64,000 nt of DNA, taken from contig NZ_MBTF01000010.1 of the NCBI RefSeq assembly GCF_002013915.1, positions 45,161 to 109,160 of the forward strand, given 5' to 3'. Within the stretch, counting starts at the first letter, position 1. Every line of letters starts with the position of its first letter. The notes under the pieces are model-generated. The model was given only the letters and a program-made list of their open reading frames with translations. It was not told where the DNA came from and did no database searches. Position numbers and translations under genes: made by a program. This DNA comes from Mucilaginibacter pedocola (GTDB taxonomy: Bacteria > Bacteroidota > Bacteroidia > Sphingobacteriales > Sphingobacteriaceae). Below are positions 51,690 to 60,533 of this stretch, piece after piece.

Positions 51690-54437
51690 TTAAAATAAGC
51701 CAAGCTGGCCCTGATCGTCAATATCGATATCGCCCGGGTTGGTGATCTCGAAGTCTATTTTCTTTTTTGGAGGTTCCACAGATGGGGACGATGCCTCTGC
51801 TGATGAAGCTGGTTCTGCCGGCGGTGCCGCATCCTGTGTATTTTTATCTTCGCCGGTTAGGGTTATTTCGGTGTCTTCTACCGAATCGGGTGCCGGGTCG
51901 GGTACATCTTCGGCATCGTCGTGCTCGGCTATTAGCTCAACAGTTTTAATTAAGTGGATGGATAAGCGGTTGCCCATGGCCTTCATACCTTTTACATCTA
52001 TCAGGTCGGCAAGGTTTAGCTCAACTGTTTCGGGCACCATGGTTTTGCCTTTCAGCTGCTCCACTTTTACCACGGCCTGCGTTGCGCCAGATATAATCAC
52101 CATTTTAGAACCTGCTTCATCACTTATAATGCTGGTTTGCCTGCCAATAACCGTATTCTCGAACACGAAGCGCTTCACCATGTAGTTCTTCGATTTGCCG
52201 TCGTAATGCACTACCGAGAATACTTTTGCAGGGTCGTATTTCTCAATAACCGTCATTTTATCATCAAAGTGGTTATTGAGATCGAAACTGGTTAGCTCGT
52301 AGCTGCCGTTGCCAAAAATGGTGAGGATGCGGTCGTCGCCGTCAAACTCGCCCAGGTATTTACCACGGCCATCGGCATTAAGGCGTTTCAGTATATCATC
52401 GTACCAAATTTTACGGCCGGCCAGCGTTGATACGCCTTTGCTTTTCAGCAATACCTTTTTCACGGGGTATTTGGTGACCATATTCCCCATCGAACCACGA
52501 CCTTTAATGGCCAGTTGTGCAAAGTCCTCGTCGAAGTTCAGTTTCTTCAGCTTGGCATGAGGCTTCAATTGCACGTTCACAATTTCGGCCTCGCCGTTAG
52601 GGTTAGCTGTAAAGTAAAGCGTTTTTGAGCCTTTGGTACCCTTGGTCAGGTCGTACTCTTTATCGCGGGTGATACCCGTTACCGAGAAGCGCTTAATGTA
52701 GCTTACACCGCTTTGCCCGTCTTTGTAGATCATGTTGTAAACGGTACGCTCGTCGTTCTTTTTAAATACGGCAACGTGCAAAATGTCTTTACCTACAAAA
52801 ACCTTATCCTGTACTTTATTCACCACAAACTTACCATCCTCGCGGAACACGATAATATCGTCGATATCCGAGCATTCGCCCACCAGTTCAACGTTCTCCT
52901 CTTTCTTGAGTGCCGAACCGATGAAGCCATCTACCCTATTTACATAAAGTTTGATATTCGCCAAAGCTACCTGCGCAGCTTCTACTTTATCAAAAGTGCG
53001 TAGTTCGGTTTTGCGTTCGCGGCCTTTGCCGTATTTGTCCTTCAGTTTCTCAAACCAGGCAATGGTATACTCGGTGAGATGCTTCAGGTGGTTTTTAACC
53101 GTTTTTATTTCTGCCTCGAGGTTTTTTATCTGCTCATCCGTTTTCTTAAAATCGAAACGGGTGATGCTGCTCATCGGCTTATCTATCAGCTTACGATAAT
53201 CTTCGGGGGTTATCTCGCGGTAGAAAAGCTGGAAGAAGGGTGTGAACAGGCGCGTCAATACCTCAACTACCAAGTCGAACGTTGAGGAGTTTTCGTACTC
53301 AGGGTTCTTGTACATCCCCTCTTGGATAAATATCTTCAGTAACGAGCTGAAGAATATTTTCTCCATCAGTTCCTTCAACTTTATCTCCAACTCCTGGCGC
53401 AGCAGGTCGCGGGTGTAGTTGGTGCTCTCGATAAGCATATCGTTCACGCTCACAAAGCGAGGCTTATCGTCCTGTATTACGCAGGTGTTGGGCGATATAG
53501 AAACCTCGCAATCGGTAAAGGCATACAGCGCATCAATGGTAACATCGGGCGAAATCCCGGCTGCCAGGTGAACAATGATCTCTACATTTTGCGATGTATG
53601 GTCATCTATCTTCTTTATCTTGATCTTGCCTTTATCGTTGGCAGATATAATACTTTCAATTAAGCTAACGGTAGTGGTAGAGAACGGCACCTCGGTAATT
53701 ACCAAAGTCTTTTTGTCCTTCTCCTCTATTTTGGCACGCACACGTACCTTACCGCCGCGCTGGCCTTCGTTATAAGCCGACGCATCTGCCATACCACCCG
53801 TCGGGAAGTCGGGCATCAGGTTAGGGCGAACGCCTTGTAACCAGGCAATAGAGGCATCAAGCAGTTCAATAAAGTTATGCGGCAATACCTTTGTAGCCAA
53901 GCCCACGGCAATACCTTCGGCACCTTGTGCAAGCAACAGCGGGAATTTAACGGGCAGCGTAATAGGCTCGCGGTTACGGCCATCGTAGCTGGCCTGCCAA
54001 ACAGTGGTATCGGGGTTAAACACCACATCAAGCGCAAACTTGCTCAAACGGCCCTCAATATAACGCGGAGCAGCTGCCGAGTCGCCGGTTACCGGGCGAC
54101 CCCAGTTACCCTGGGTATCTATCAGCAGTTCCTTTTGCCCAAGCTGTACCATGGCATCGCCAATAGAAGCATCGCCATGCGGGTGGTACTTCATGGTGTT
54201 ACCAATTACGTTGGCGCCTTTGTTAAAGCGCCCGTCGTCCATCTCTTTAAGGGAGTGTAAAATACGGCGTTGTACGGGCTTCAGGCCATCGTTAATGTGC
54301 GGCACGGCACGGTCCAGAATTACGTACGAGGCGTAATCCAGGAACCAGTTTTCGTAAAGCCCATCAAGGGTGGTGAGGTTGTGAAGCTTGTCGTCGGTAT
54401 TATCAGGAACGTTTTCAGGAAGCAGATCGTCACTCAT
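51690..54437 (-). CDS. parC: DNA topoisomerase IV subunit A
   Basis: A 915-residue type IIA topoisomerase subunit. The catalytic Tyr lies in SAAAPRYIEGRLSKFA near residue 130, preceded by DGLKPVQRRILHSLKEMDDG and KYHPHGDASIGDAM. A coiled-coil stalk (about 400-460) and a C-terminal region (about 500-800) follow, then an acidic Glu/Ala/Pro tail of about 100 residues. Absence of a GyrA box and the presence of a parE-like gene 3.3 kb upstream favour ParC over GyrA. It decatenates daughter chromosomes. Confidence 0.93.
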   Translation of the reverse strand: MSDDLLPENVPDNTDDKLHNLTTLDGLYENWFLDYASYVILDRAVPHINDGLKPVQRRILHSLKEMDDGRFNKGANVIGNTMKYHPHGDASIGDAMVQLGQKELLIDTQGNWGRPVTGDSAAAPRYIEGRLSKFALDVVFNPDTTVWQASYDGRNREPITLPVKFPLLLAQGAEGIAVGLATKVLPHNFIELLDASIAWLQGVRPNLMPDFPTGGMADASAYNEGQRGGKVRVRAKIEEKDKKTLVITEVPFSTTTVSLIESIISANDKGKIKIKKIDDHTSQNVEIIVHLAAGISPDVTIDALYAFTDCEVSISPNTCVIQDDKPRFVSVNDMLIESTNYTRDLLRQELEIKLKELMEKIFFSSLLKIFIQEGMYKNPEYENSSTFDLVVEVLTRLFTPFFQLFYREITPEDYRKLIDKPMSSITRFDFKKTDEQIKNLEAEIKTVKNHLKHLTEYTIAWFEKLKDKYGKGRERKTELRTFDKVEAAQVALANIKLYVNRVDGFIGSALKKEENVELVGECSDIDDIIVFREDGKFVVNKVQDKVFVGKDILHVAVFKKNDERTVYNMIYKDGQSGVSYIKRFSVTGITRDKEYDLTKGTKGSKTLYFTANPNGEAEIVNVQLKPHAKLKKLNFDEDFAQLAIKGRGSMGNMVTKYPVKKVLLKSKGVSTLAGRKIWYDDILKRLNADGRGKYLGEFDGDDRILTIFGNGSYELTSFDLNNHFDDKMTVIEKYDPAKVFSVVHYDGKSKNYMVKRFVFENTVIGRQTSIISDEAGSKMVIISGATQAVVKVEQLKGKTMVPETVELNLADLIDVKGMKAMGNRLSIHLIKTVELIAEHDDAEDVPDPAPDSVEDTEITLTGEDKNTQDAAPPAEPASSAEASSPSVEPPKKKIDFEITNPGDIDIDDQGQLGLF

Positions 54438-54477
54438 TCTTCAGCAAAAAAATTGTTGATCGGTAAAGATAGGGATA

Positions 54478-54569
54478 ATGTGCAGATGTGCGAGTGTGCA
54501 GAAACGGAGTTTTTATGCACAAATGGGGTGCGAATGTGCAAATGTGCGGGTGTGCAGATATGCAGATGA
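54478..54569. repeat. GTGCAGAT word repeat, second site
   Basis: AATGTGCAGATGTGCGAGTG then GCGAATGTGCAAATGTGCGG and GCAGATATGCAGATG: same vocabulary as 30241-30349, here upstream of parC. Confidence 0.55.
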
Positions 54570-54594
54570 TGGGAAGATGTAATAAATTTGGCTT

Positions 54595-54783
54595 ATGGAT
54601 GAATTAGAGTTGAACCAGGAGAATAATTGGGGCGGACTGCCGGAAGAAGCAATAGTCGGCATTGAAGCGGTCTTGAAAGATATTTAGGAAGGACGAGTTC
54701 ATCCCCATGAAAAAGTAATGGCGATGATCGCTAAAAAGTTTGCCGATTGGAAAACAGACACGAATATTAATACCGATCTATGA
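54595..54783 (+). pseudogene. Small ORF broken by an in-frame TAG, upstream partner of the DUF6364 gene
   Basis: ATG 54595 opens 30 codons (MDELELNQENNWGGLPEEAI...) that stop at TAG 54685-54687. The same frame then continues for 31 codons (EGRVHPHEKVMAMIAKKFADW...) to a TGA that overlaps the next start codon as ATGA. Continuity of frame and of coding character on both sides of TAG suggests one 62-codon gene inactivated by a single substitution (for example CAG, AAG or GAG to TAG). The pattern EGRVHPHEKVM and size resemble small antitoxin-operon proteins. A sequencing error is possible. Confidence 0.6.
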
Positions 54784-55016
54784 AAAGTAAATTGACTTTA
54801 ACAATTGATGCCGTTCTAATACAACGGATAAAAGCTTATTCTAAGAAACAAGGAAAGAGCGTTTCTGAAATAGTGGAAGAACATTTCAAAGTATTGCTGG
54901 CCTTTTCGCAACAAGAATCGTTTATGAATATGGTTGATAAACTACCGCCTCATAACATCCCGAGAGATCTAAATTTAAAGGAAGCGTACTATCAAAACAA
55001 AAACGGGAAGGCTTAA
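54780..55016 (+). CDS. DUF6364 family (ribbon-helix-helix-like) protein
   Basis: A 78-residue protein: MKSKLTLTIDAVLIQRIKAY then KKQGKSVSEIVEEHFKVLL form a ribbon-helix-helix-type N-terminus typical of DUF6364, proteins often annotated as antitoxins of PIN-domain toxins. It starts within the stop codon of the broken ORF upstream (ATGA). No PIN toxin follows; the next gene is on the other strand, so this is an orphan or decayed toxin-antitoxin locus. Confidence 0.75.
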   Translation: MKSKLTLTIDAVLIQRIKAYSKKQGKSVSEIVEEHFKVLLAFSQQESFMNMVDKLPPHNIPRDLNLKEAYYQNKNGKA

Positions 55017-55019
55017 ACC

Positions 55020-55535
55020 CTACCCCTCTCTCAACTTTTTCTTCTCCCGCAACATCATCCCATAATCCATCCCCCTCCGGGCAGCATTAACCGTACTTAC
55101 TATCCGGTTAGCCCTTGTCTCCTCCGTTTTGGCATCGTTTATCCATTTGATAAAATAGCCCCTGTGCGATTTTGTGATGCTGTTTAAATAATCCGCCGCT
55201 TCGGGTTCAAAATCAAGGCATTCCTGCAGGTCGTCGGGAATTTCCAGTTTAAAATCAACATCAAATTCCAGCCTTACGCGCAACACAGCGCCTTTGCTTT
55301 TGTGCAGCGCTTTGCGAATCTCCTGCCGCAAAGCAAGCATGTGTTTGCCATCGCCCATGGGCAGCAGGCTCATGCCTGCAACGGGTAATTCATCCAAAAA
55401 TCCTCGCACCCTAAATGATCGTTTGTCGTTCGGTTTTAGTTCGGCAGATATATCGGCGGGTATTTCAACATAGGTCCAGCCGGTTTTGTCGCCGTATTCG
55501 CCGAATTGGAGTATGATGGTATTAAAATCGACCAT
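55020..55535 (-). CDS. YdeI/OmpD-associated family protein with DUF1905 domain
   Basis: A 171-residue cytosolic protein from ATG 55535. N-terminal DUF1905 (GWTYVEIPADISAELKP, FRVRGFLDELPVAGMSLLPM) and C-terminal YdeI-type helical part (FEPEAADYLNSITKSHRGYF then INDAKTEETRANRIVSTVNA), a known combination in bacteriocin-protection-like proteins. Exact function is not established. Convergent with the DUF6364 gene at 3 bases. Confidence 0.85.
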   Translation of the reverse strand: MVDFNTIILQFGEYGDKTGWTYVEIPADISAELKPNDKRSFRVRGFLDELPVAGMSLLPMGDGKHMLALRQEIRKALHKSKGAVLRVRLEFDVDFKLEIPDDLQECLDFEPEAADYLNSITKSHRGYFIKWINDAKTEETRANRIVSTVNAARRGMDYGMMLREKKKLREG

Positions 55536-55669
55536 AGCCAAATATAGGCGTTGCAGGGGGCAAATGTTAAATGTTTGTTAAATGCGAATATTTAACATTT
55601 CGGAGTGTAACACAACGGATGTTGGCAGCATCTTATGAGTATAAATTTAACCAAACAACTTAAAATACC

Positions 55670-56098
55670 ATGAAAACTCTTAAATCAATCATCTTAGGCT
55701 TAGCCTTATTATTAGTATGCGGCGCAGTTAATGCTAACCCTGTAAACGACAACGAAAACCTTACTGCAACCCACGCGGTGAACACCTATATAGATGCCAT
55801 CACGCGCGGCAAATTAAACGGACTGAACGATGTGCTTGACCAGCACGTGAAGTTTAACATGCTACGCGGCAAAAAGATGCTCAGCTTCGATAAAAAAGAA
55901 ATGATGGACTTTTTTAAAGGCGATAAAAACGTTGAGCAGGATTGTGTTACCAGCACCGACATTGTAGAAAGCAACACCGATATTAAAGTGGTAAAGGTAG
56001 ATATGAAATACAAAGGCTTTACCCGCAGCAACTATGTAACCGTGGCCAACACCGGCGATGGCTGGAAAATAACCAACGTTTACAGCGTGTTTAAATAA
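55670..56098 (+). CDS. NTF2-like secreted protein (lumazine-binding-like)
   Basis: A 142-residue exported protein with signal peptide (SIILGLALLLVCGAVNANP). The rest is a single NTF2-like cone: VNTYIDAITRGKLNGLNDVL helix pair followed by four strands ending VANTGDGWKITNVYSVFK. Such proteins bind small ligands; no catalytic residue can be assigned. Monocistronic, with a strong terminator. Confidence 0.8.
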   Translation: MKTLKSIILGLALLLVCGAVNANPVNDNENLTATHAVNTYIDAITRGKLNGLNDVLDQHVKFNMLRGKKMLSFDKKEMMDFFKGDKNVEQDCVTSTDIVESNTDIKVVKVDMKYKGFTRSNYVTVANTGDGWKITNVYSVFK

Positions 56099-56134
56099 AT
56101 CTTATTAGTTAGTTTAGTTTAGTGTTTAAGTGTG

Positions 56135-56167
56135 AAGCCTCCCGTTGCGTCGGGAGGCTTTCTTATT
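56135..56167. terminator. Terminator between convergent genes
   Basis: Perfect 10-bp stem AAGCCTCCCG / CGGGAGGCTT with 6-base loop and TCTTATTTT tail; overlaps the stop of the GDSL hydrolase gene. Confidence 0.8.
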
Positions 56168-56822
56168 TTACATAAGGCTGCAAAACTGCCTGCCATTTAT
56201 CGTAACCGGTTTTATTAAGGTGCAGCAGGTCGCCCTCAAATAACGATTCGTCCGGCTGTTGTGTAGCGGGGTTTAGTATCACGGTGGCTACATCAATGTA
56301 GCGCCCTTTCTTTTTACCGGTTAAAAATGCCTTTATTTTAGTGTTGGCAATTTTCACCTCCGGGAAGAATTTTGCGCGGCTTGGGCTGGGTTTCACGGCC
56401 ATAAAATAAACTTCGGTATTGGGTAATTTACTGCTAAGCATGCCCCAAAGCTTCACAAACTCTTCAGCCACAAAATCGCCGCTTTTACCCGCGGCTATAT
56501 CGTTCTCGCCGGCATAAACAAATATCTTTTTAGGCTGATAAGGGAACAAGATGTAAGGCGTATAATAGTCTACCAGTTGCTCCAGTGTACAACCACCGAC
56601 CCCGCGGCGGATGATGGGTTTATCGCTAAAGCGCTGCTCCAGGTCGGTCCATTTGCGGATTGATGAGCTGCCAATGAACAGGATGCCGTTCTTTGGTGGG
56701 AATTTCAGGCTGTCGGCATGTTTAAAATCGCGTATCTCGTTATCAAAAGGAAATCCGCTTTGGGCTTTTGCGCTAAACCCGGCCAGGGCCACAATAAACA
56801 GTACTATTATCTTCAGTTTCAT
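56163..56822 (-). CDS. SGNH/GDSL-type esterase
   Basis: A 219-residue secreted hydrolase, signal peptide to about residue 20 (GFSAKAQS). Block I is ILFIGSSSIRKW with the nucleophile Ser, block II IRRGVGGCTLEQL with Gly, block III YAGENDIAAG with Asn, and block V DLLHLNKTGYDKW with Asp/His (DxxH). Family members de-esterify glycans or lipids. It overlaps the cdd gene by four bases and is likely co-translated. Confidence 0.87.
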   Translation of the reverse strand: MKLKIIVLFIVALAGFSAKAQSGFPFDNEIRDFKHADSLKFPPKNGILFIGSSSIRKWTDLEQRFSDKPIIRRGVGGCTLEQLVDYYTPYILFPYQPKKIFVYAGENDIAAGKSGDFVAEEFVKLWGMLSSKLPNTEVYFMAVKPSPSRAKFFPEVKIANTKIKAFLTGKKKGRYIDVATVILNPATQQPDESLFEGDLLHLNKTGYDKWQAVLQPYVK

Positions 56823-57313
56823 ATAGCTTGCGATAATCTTTCTTCAAAAAACATAAAGGGCATCATGCTATGTACGCCATCTATTGCCCAAACGGGGCCG
56901 TCAATGCAATACAACAACATTTTAAAGGGGCTGTTTTGGCGTTTCTCGCATTCTGCCATTACCTGCAGGCAGGCCCCGCATGATGTTACGGGTTTCAGCA
57001 GTTCAAATTCTTCGGTTTTTGCCGTTACCGCCATGGCAACAATAGGATCATCTGCATAGCTGGTACCCCAATGAAAAAGTGCTACCCGCTCGGCGCAAAG
57101 CCCCGATGGATAAGCTACGTTCTCCTGGTTGCTGGCTTTGATAACTTTACCGCTTTGCAACAACAAAGCAGCGCCTACTTTAAATTTTGAATATGGTGAA
57201 TGTGAGGTTGCCAATGCATCAACGGCATCCATGCACAGGCTGTAGTCACCTGCGTTAAGCTCCTCTACCGAATGGTACTCGTTAAAGGCTATTTTTATTT
57301 CGTGTTCCGTCAT
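56819..57313 (-). CDS. cdd: Cytidine deaminase
   Basis: A 164-residue zinc deaminase converting cytidine to uridine. Zinc and catalytic motif: CAERVALF (HAE variant as C-A-E) and SCGACLQVMAEC (the PCxxC pair). Length of about 160 residues agrees with homotetrameric Cdd. Its stop overlaps the GDSL hydrolase start (ATGA). Upstream TATCTTGT may be part of its promoter. Confidence 0.92.
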   Translation of the reverse strand: MTEHEIKIAFNEYHSVEELNAGDYSLCMDAVDALATSHSPYSKFKVGAALLLQSGKVIKASNQENVAYPSGLCAERVALFHWGTSYADDPIVAMAVTAKTEEFELLKPVTSCGACLQVMAECEKRQNSPFKMLLYCIDGPVWAIDGVHSMMPFMFFEERLSQAI

Positions 57314-57355
57314 GTTATATGCCCGCCTGAAAAAGAGGGGGATACAAGATAACGT

Positions 57356-57751
57356 TTAATTTTTAAACTTCCAAAACTTAGCGATACCGTATTCGGGCGA
57401 ATTCATCACCATGGTGTCGTTTTTAAAATAAACTTTCGCTTTGTAATCGTAATCGTCGTATTTGATGTCGATGGAATCTTTATCAAATAGATATTTATAG
57501 GAAGTATCGTGCGCGAAGTAGAAAACAGAATCGGCACTGATCTCAAAAACCGGGTCGGGAGATTCGGTTCCTATCCAAACACCTATGGTTCTCTTTTGAA
57601 GTGAAGGTACTTCCGGCGAGGGGCTGCTGGCCACACCCGGTAAAAAATCCTGCGCCAGCTTAACCGAGTCTTTTTCGTAAACGATCTTTTGCTGCGGCCG
57701 CTTGCAGCCCATAGCGAACAAAGCGATCAACAGCAAAAAACCGTATTTCAT
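57356..57751 (-). CDS. Hypothetical lipoprotein
   Basis: A 131-residue lipoprotein with lipobox LFAMGCKRP (Cys16). The mature part has a beta-rich core (IGVWIGTESPDPVFEISADS, KVYFKNDTMVMNSPEYGIAK) that recalls small lipocalin-like proteins of Bacteroidota; no specific family assigned. It starts 12 bases after parE, probably in the same transcript. Confidence 0.6.
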   Translation of the reverse strand: MKYGFLLLIALFAMGCKRPQQKIVYEKDSVKLAQDFLPGVASSPSPEVPSLQKRTIGVWIGTESPDPVFEISADSVFYFAHDTSYKYLFDKDSIDIKYDDYDYKAKVYFKNDTMVMNSPEYGIAKFWKFKN

Positions 57752-57763
57752 TTTTTATATCGT

Positions 57764-59656
57764 TTAAGCTACCGCCAGTTCCACATTATCCAATTGCTCT
57801 TTCAACAACGGGTTTACGCTTTCGTCATCCTTCTCTACCCGCAGGTTGTTCACAATATGCTGCTGGCGTGTCGGCGTGTTTTTACCCATAAAGTATTCCA
57901 GTAGGGCCTTTACGTTGGCATCGCGCAGGTAAACAGGATCGAGGCGAATATCCTTGCCTATGAACAAACCGAACTCATCAGGCGATATTTCGCCCAAACC
58001 TTTAAAGCGGGTAATCTCGGGTTTGTTGCCCAGTTTGGCAATGGCGTTGCGGCGCTCTTCGTCGCTATAGCAGTAAATGGTTTCTTTTTTATTGCGCACC
58101 CTAAATAATGGTGTTTGCAGGATAGATACGTGCCCGGCCTTCACCAAATCGGGGAAGAATTGCAGGAAGAAGGTCATCAACAGCAAACGGATGTGCATAC
58201 CGTCCACATCGGCATCGGTAGCTATTACTATGTTATTATAGCGCAGGTTCTCAATACCATCCTCAATATTCAGCGCGTGCTGCAGCAGGTTAAATTCTTC
58301 GTTCTCATAAACCACCTTTTTAGTAAGCCCAAAGCAGTTAAGCGGTTTACCTTTTAAGCTAAACACTGCCTGGGTATGCACATCGCGCGACTTGGTGATG
58401 CTTCCGCTCGCCGAATCCCCCTCAGTGATGAACAGGGTGGTTTCCTGCTTGCGCTCGTGGTTATCATCAAAATGCAATTTGCAGTCGCGCAGTTTGCGGT
58501 TATGTAACGATGCTTTTTTGGCGCGGTCATTCGCCAGCTTTTTAATACCGGCAATATCTTTACGTTCCCTTTCGGATTGCAGTATCCTTGCTTTCAGCGC
58601 ATCGGCAGTTGCCTGGTTTTTGTGCAGGTAATTATCCAGTTCGCGCTTTACAAAATCACCAATGAAGGTACGTACGCTCGGCCCATCAGGGCCAACGTTT
58701 TGCGAGCCCAGTTTGGTTTTTGTTTGCGATTCGAAGACCGGCTCCTGAACTTTCACCGCAATAGCGGCAACGATAGAAGCGCGAATGTCCGAAGCATCAA
58801 AATCTTTTCCGTAAAACTCTTTGATAGTTTTCACTACCGCCTCGCGGAAGGCAGCCTGGTGGGTACCACCCTGGGTAGTGTGCTGGCCGTTCACGAAAGA
58901 ATAGTATTCCTCTCCGTACGATTGGCCGTGCGTCATGGCTATCTCAATATCAGCCCCCTTCAGGTGAATAATGGGGTAACGCAGGTTCTCGGCATCGGCA
59001 TTACGAACCAACAGGTCATACAAGCCACGCTCCGAAAGGTATTTTTTATTGTTGAAGTTTATGGTAAGCCCCGAGTTAAGGAACACATAGTTCCATATCA
59101 TATTCTCCACAAATTCCGGGCGGAAACGGTAGTGGCGGAAAATGCTATCATCGGGTATAAAGTTGATGGCCGTGCCGTTGCGCTGGGTGGTTTCCTTTTC
59201 AGGCTCGTCGCGCGTTAGCTCGCCTTTCTCAAACTCGGCAATTTTGGTGCGCCCCTCGCGGTACGATTGTACGGTGAAGAAATTAGACAAAGCGTTAACC
59301 GCCTTGGTACCCACACCATTTAAACCAACCGATTTCTGGAAGGCCTTGCTATCGTATTTACCGCCGGTGTTTATTTTAGATACGCAATCAATAACCTTAC
59401 CCAAAGGTATACCACGCCCGTAATCGCGCACTGATACCTTGTGCTCGCCCATATTTATCTCGATAGTTTTACCGGAGCCCATCACGAACTCATCTATCGA
59501 GTTATCTACTATCTCTTTCAGCAACACATACACACCATCGTCGAAAGCCGAGCCGTCGCCCAGTTTACCAATGTACATACCGGGGCGTAAACGTATGTGT
59601 TCCTTCCAGTCGAGCGACCGTATACTATCGTCGTTATAATTTACATTCTCTGCCAT
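57764..59656 (-). CDS. parE: DNA topoisomerase IV subunit B
   Basis: A 630-residue GHKL ATPase subunit. ATP site: [15 protein letters not shown] (motif 1), [12 protein letters not shown], and [15 protein letters not shown]. The TOPRIM domain holds [12 protein letters not shown] and [17 protein letters not shown], with [10 protein letters not shown] between. Partner of ParC encoded 3.3 kb away on the same strand. A -7 element at 59696-59703 probably drives a parE - lipoprotein - cdd - GDSL transcript. Confidence 0.95.
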   Translation of the reverse strand: MAENVNYNDDSIRSLDWKEHIRLRPGMYIGKLGDGSAFDDGVYVLLKEIVDNSIDEFVMGSGKTIEINMGEHKVSVRDYGRGIPLGKVIDCVSKINTGGKYDSKAFQKSVGLNGVGTKAVNALSNFFTVQSYREGRTKIAEFEKGELTRDEPEKETTQRNGTAINFIPDDSIFRHYRFRPEFVENMIWNYVFLNSGLTINFNNKKYLSERGLYDLLVRNADAENLRYPIIHLKGADIEIAMTHGQSYGEEYYSFVNGQHTTQGGTHQAAFREAVVKTIKEFYGKDFDASDIRASIVAAIAVKVQEPVFESQTKTKLGSQNVGPDGPSVRTFIGDFVKRELDNYLHKNQATADALKARILQSERERKDIAGIKKLANDRAKKASLHNRKLRDCKLHFDDNHERKQETTLFITEGDSASGSITKSRDVHTQAVFSLKGKPLNCFGLTKKVVYENEEFNLLQHALNIEDGIENLRYNNIVIATDADVDGMHIRLLLMTFFLQFFPDLVKAGHVSILQTPLFRVRNKKETIYCYSDEERRNAIAKLGNKPEITRFKGLGEISPDEFGLFIGKDIRLDPVYLRDANVKALLEYFMGKNTPTRQQHIVNNLRVEKDDESVNPLLKEQLDNVELAVA

Positions 59657-59695
59657 ATCTGTCTAAAAAAGCGGGGAAACGGAATGCCCCAATTG

Positions 59696-59703
59696 CAAAA
59701 ATA
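59696..59703 (-). promoter_or_regulatory. -7 element upstream of parE
   Basis: Minus-strand TATTTTTG matches TAnnTTTG exactly, 39 bases before the parE start codon. The leader contains a short GGGGCATTCCGTTTCCCC hairpin. No clear -33 box. Confidence 0.4.
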
Positions 59704-59759
59704 AACTACCTGCACTTAAGTTGGCACTTAAATGTGCTAACATATTAACATTGCAAGCG

Positions 59760-60428
59760 TTAGGGTTTAAACTTAAGGCAGTTACTGGCCTTATCAATAT
59801 TCTTAAAAAATTCGGGGCCTTTGTCGTTAGCAAAACATACGGCCAGTATGGTGCCGGTGCGGTCTTTTTGCAGGGTAATTAGCAGTCCATATTTATAATG
59901 CTTGGTTATGGGCATATCCAGCAAGTTAAGCAGGTATGAACGGCCTGCATCGGCGTTGTAGCGCTGCAAGTATTTTGGCGTAATAATACGGGTAAAATAG
60001 CTGCTGGCATCGCCGGCGAAAGCCTGCGCATGTGCGGTACCCAAACCGAGGTAAAGCGAATCGGGGTTATCCTGCATGGTCTCTTTATTACCCAATGTAC
60101 GCTGGTACGCCGCATAGTTTTCTTTCTGCGATTTTACCTGAAACCATATCTCAAAATCTTTTCCGGGTATGGCCATAGCGTAATCGAAAGAAAAGTCTTC
60201 ATTATCGGGTGCGGGCACCTCTTTAAACCCTTGCGGGAATTTAAAAACTACATTGGCACGTGCCGTGGTTTCGAGGAAGGTTTTTAGCTGTGGGCTAATA
60301 TGTGCCGGCTTTTTGTACGATGCTAAGGAGGGTTTGGCTACAACCGAATACTTCTTGCCCTGTGCCATTGCGGGGGCAATGCAAAACAACAATATAACGC
60401 TAAGCAATATTTGTTTAATTTGCTTCAA
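59760..60428 (-). CDS. Hypothetical secreted protein
   Basis: A 222-residue protein with signal peptide (LLSVILLFCIAPAMAQGKK). The mature part looks alpha/beta (FKFPQGFKEVPAPDNEDFSF; YGLLITLQKDRTGTILAVCF) but no family is recognised. It is transcribed away from the APC permease gene, with about 100 bases between start codons. A role in envelope function is only suggested by export. Confidence 0.6.
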   Translation of the reverse strand: MKQIKQILLSVILLFCIAPAMAQGKKYSVVAKPSLASYKKPAHISPQLKTFLETTARANVVFKFPQGFKEVPAPDNEDFSFDYAMAIPGKDFEIWFQVKSQKENYAAYQRTLGNKETMQDNPDSLYLGLGTAHAQAFAGDASSYFTRIITPKYLQRYNADAGRSYLLNLLDMPITKHYKYGLLITLQKDRTGTILAVCFANDKGPEFFKNIDKASNCLKFKP

Positions 60429-60533
60429 AATAGTTTAAATACGTAGGTAGCCAAAAAATTAACAAACGAATTTAACTGATAAAAACGTATTTCAAAATTA
60501 AAATATAAATTTAAAAAATAAACACTGAGGCAA

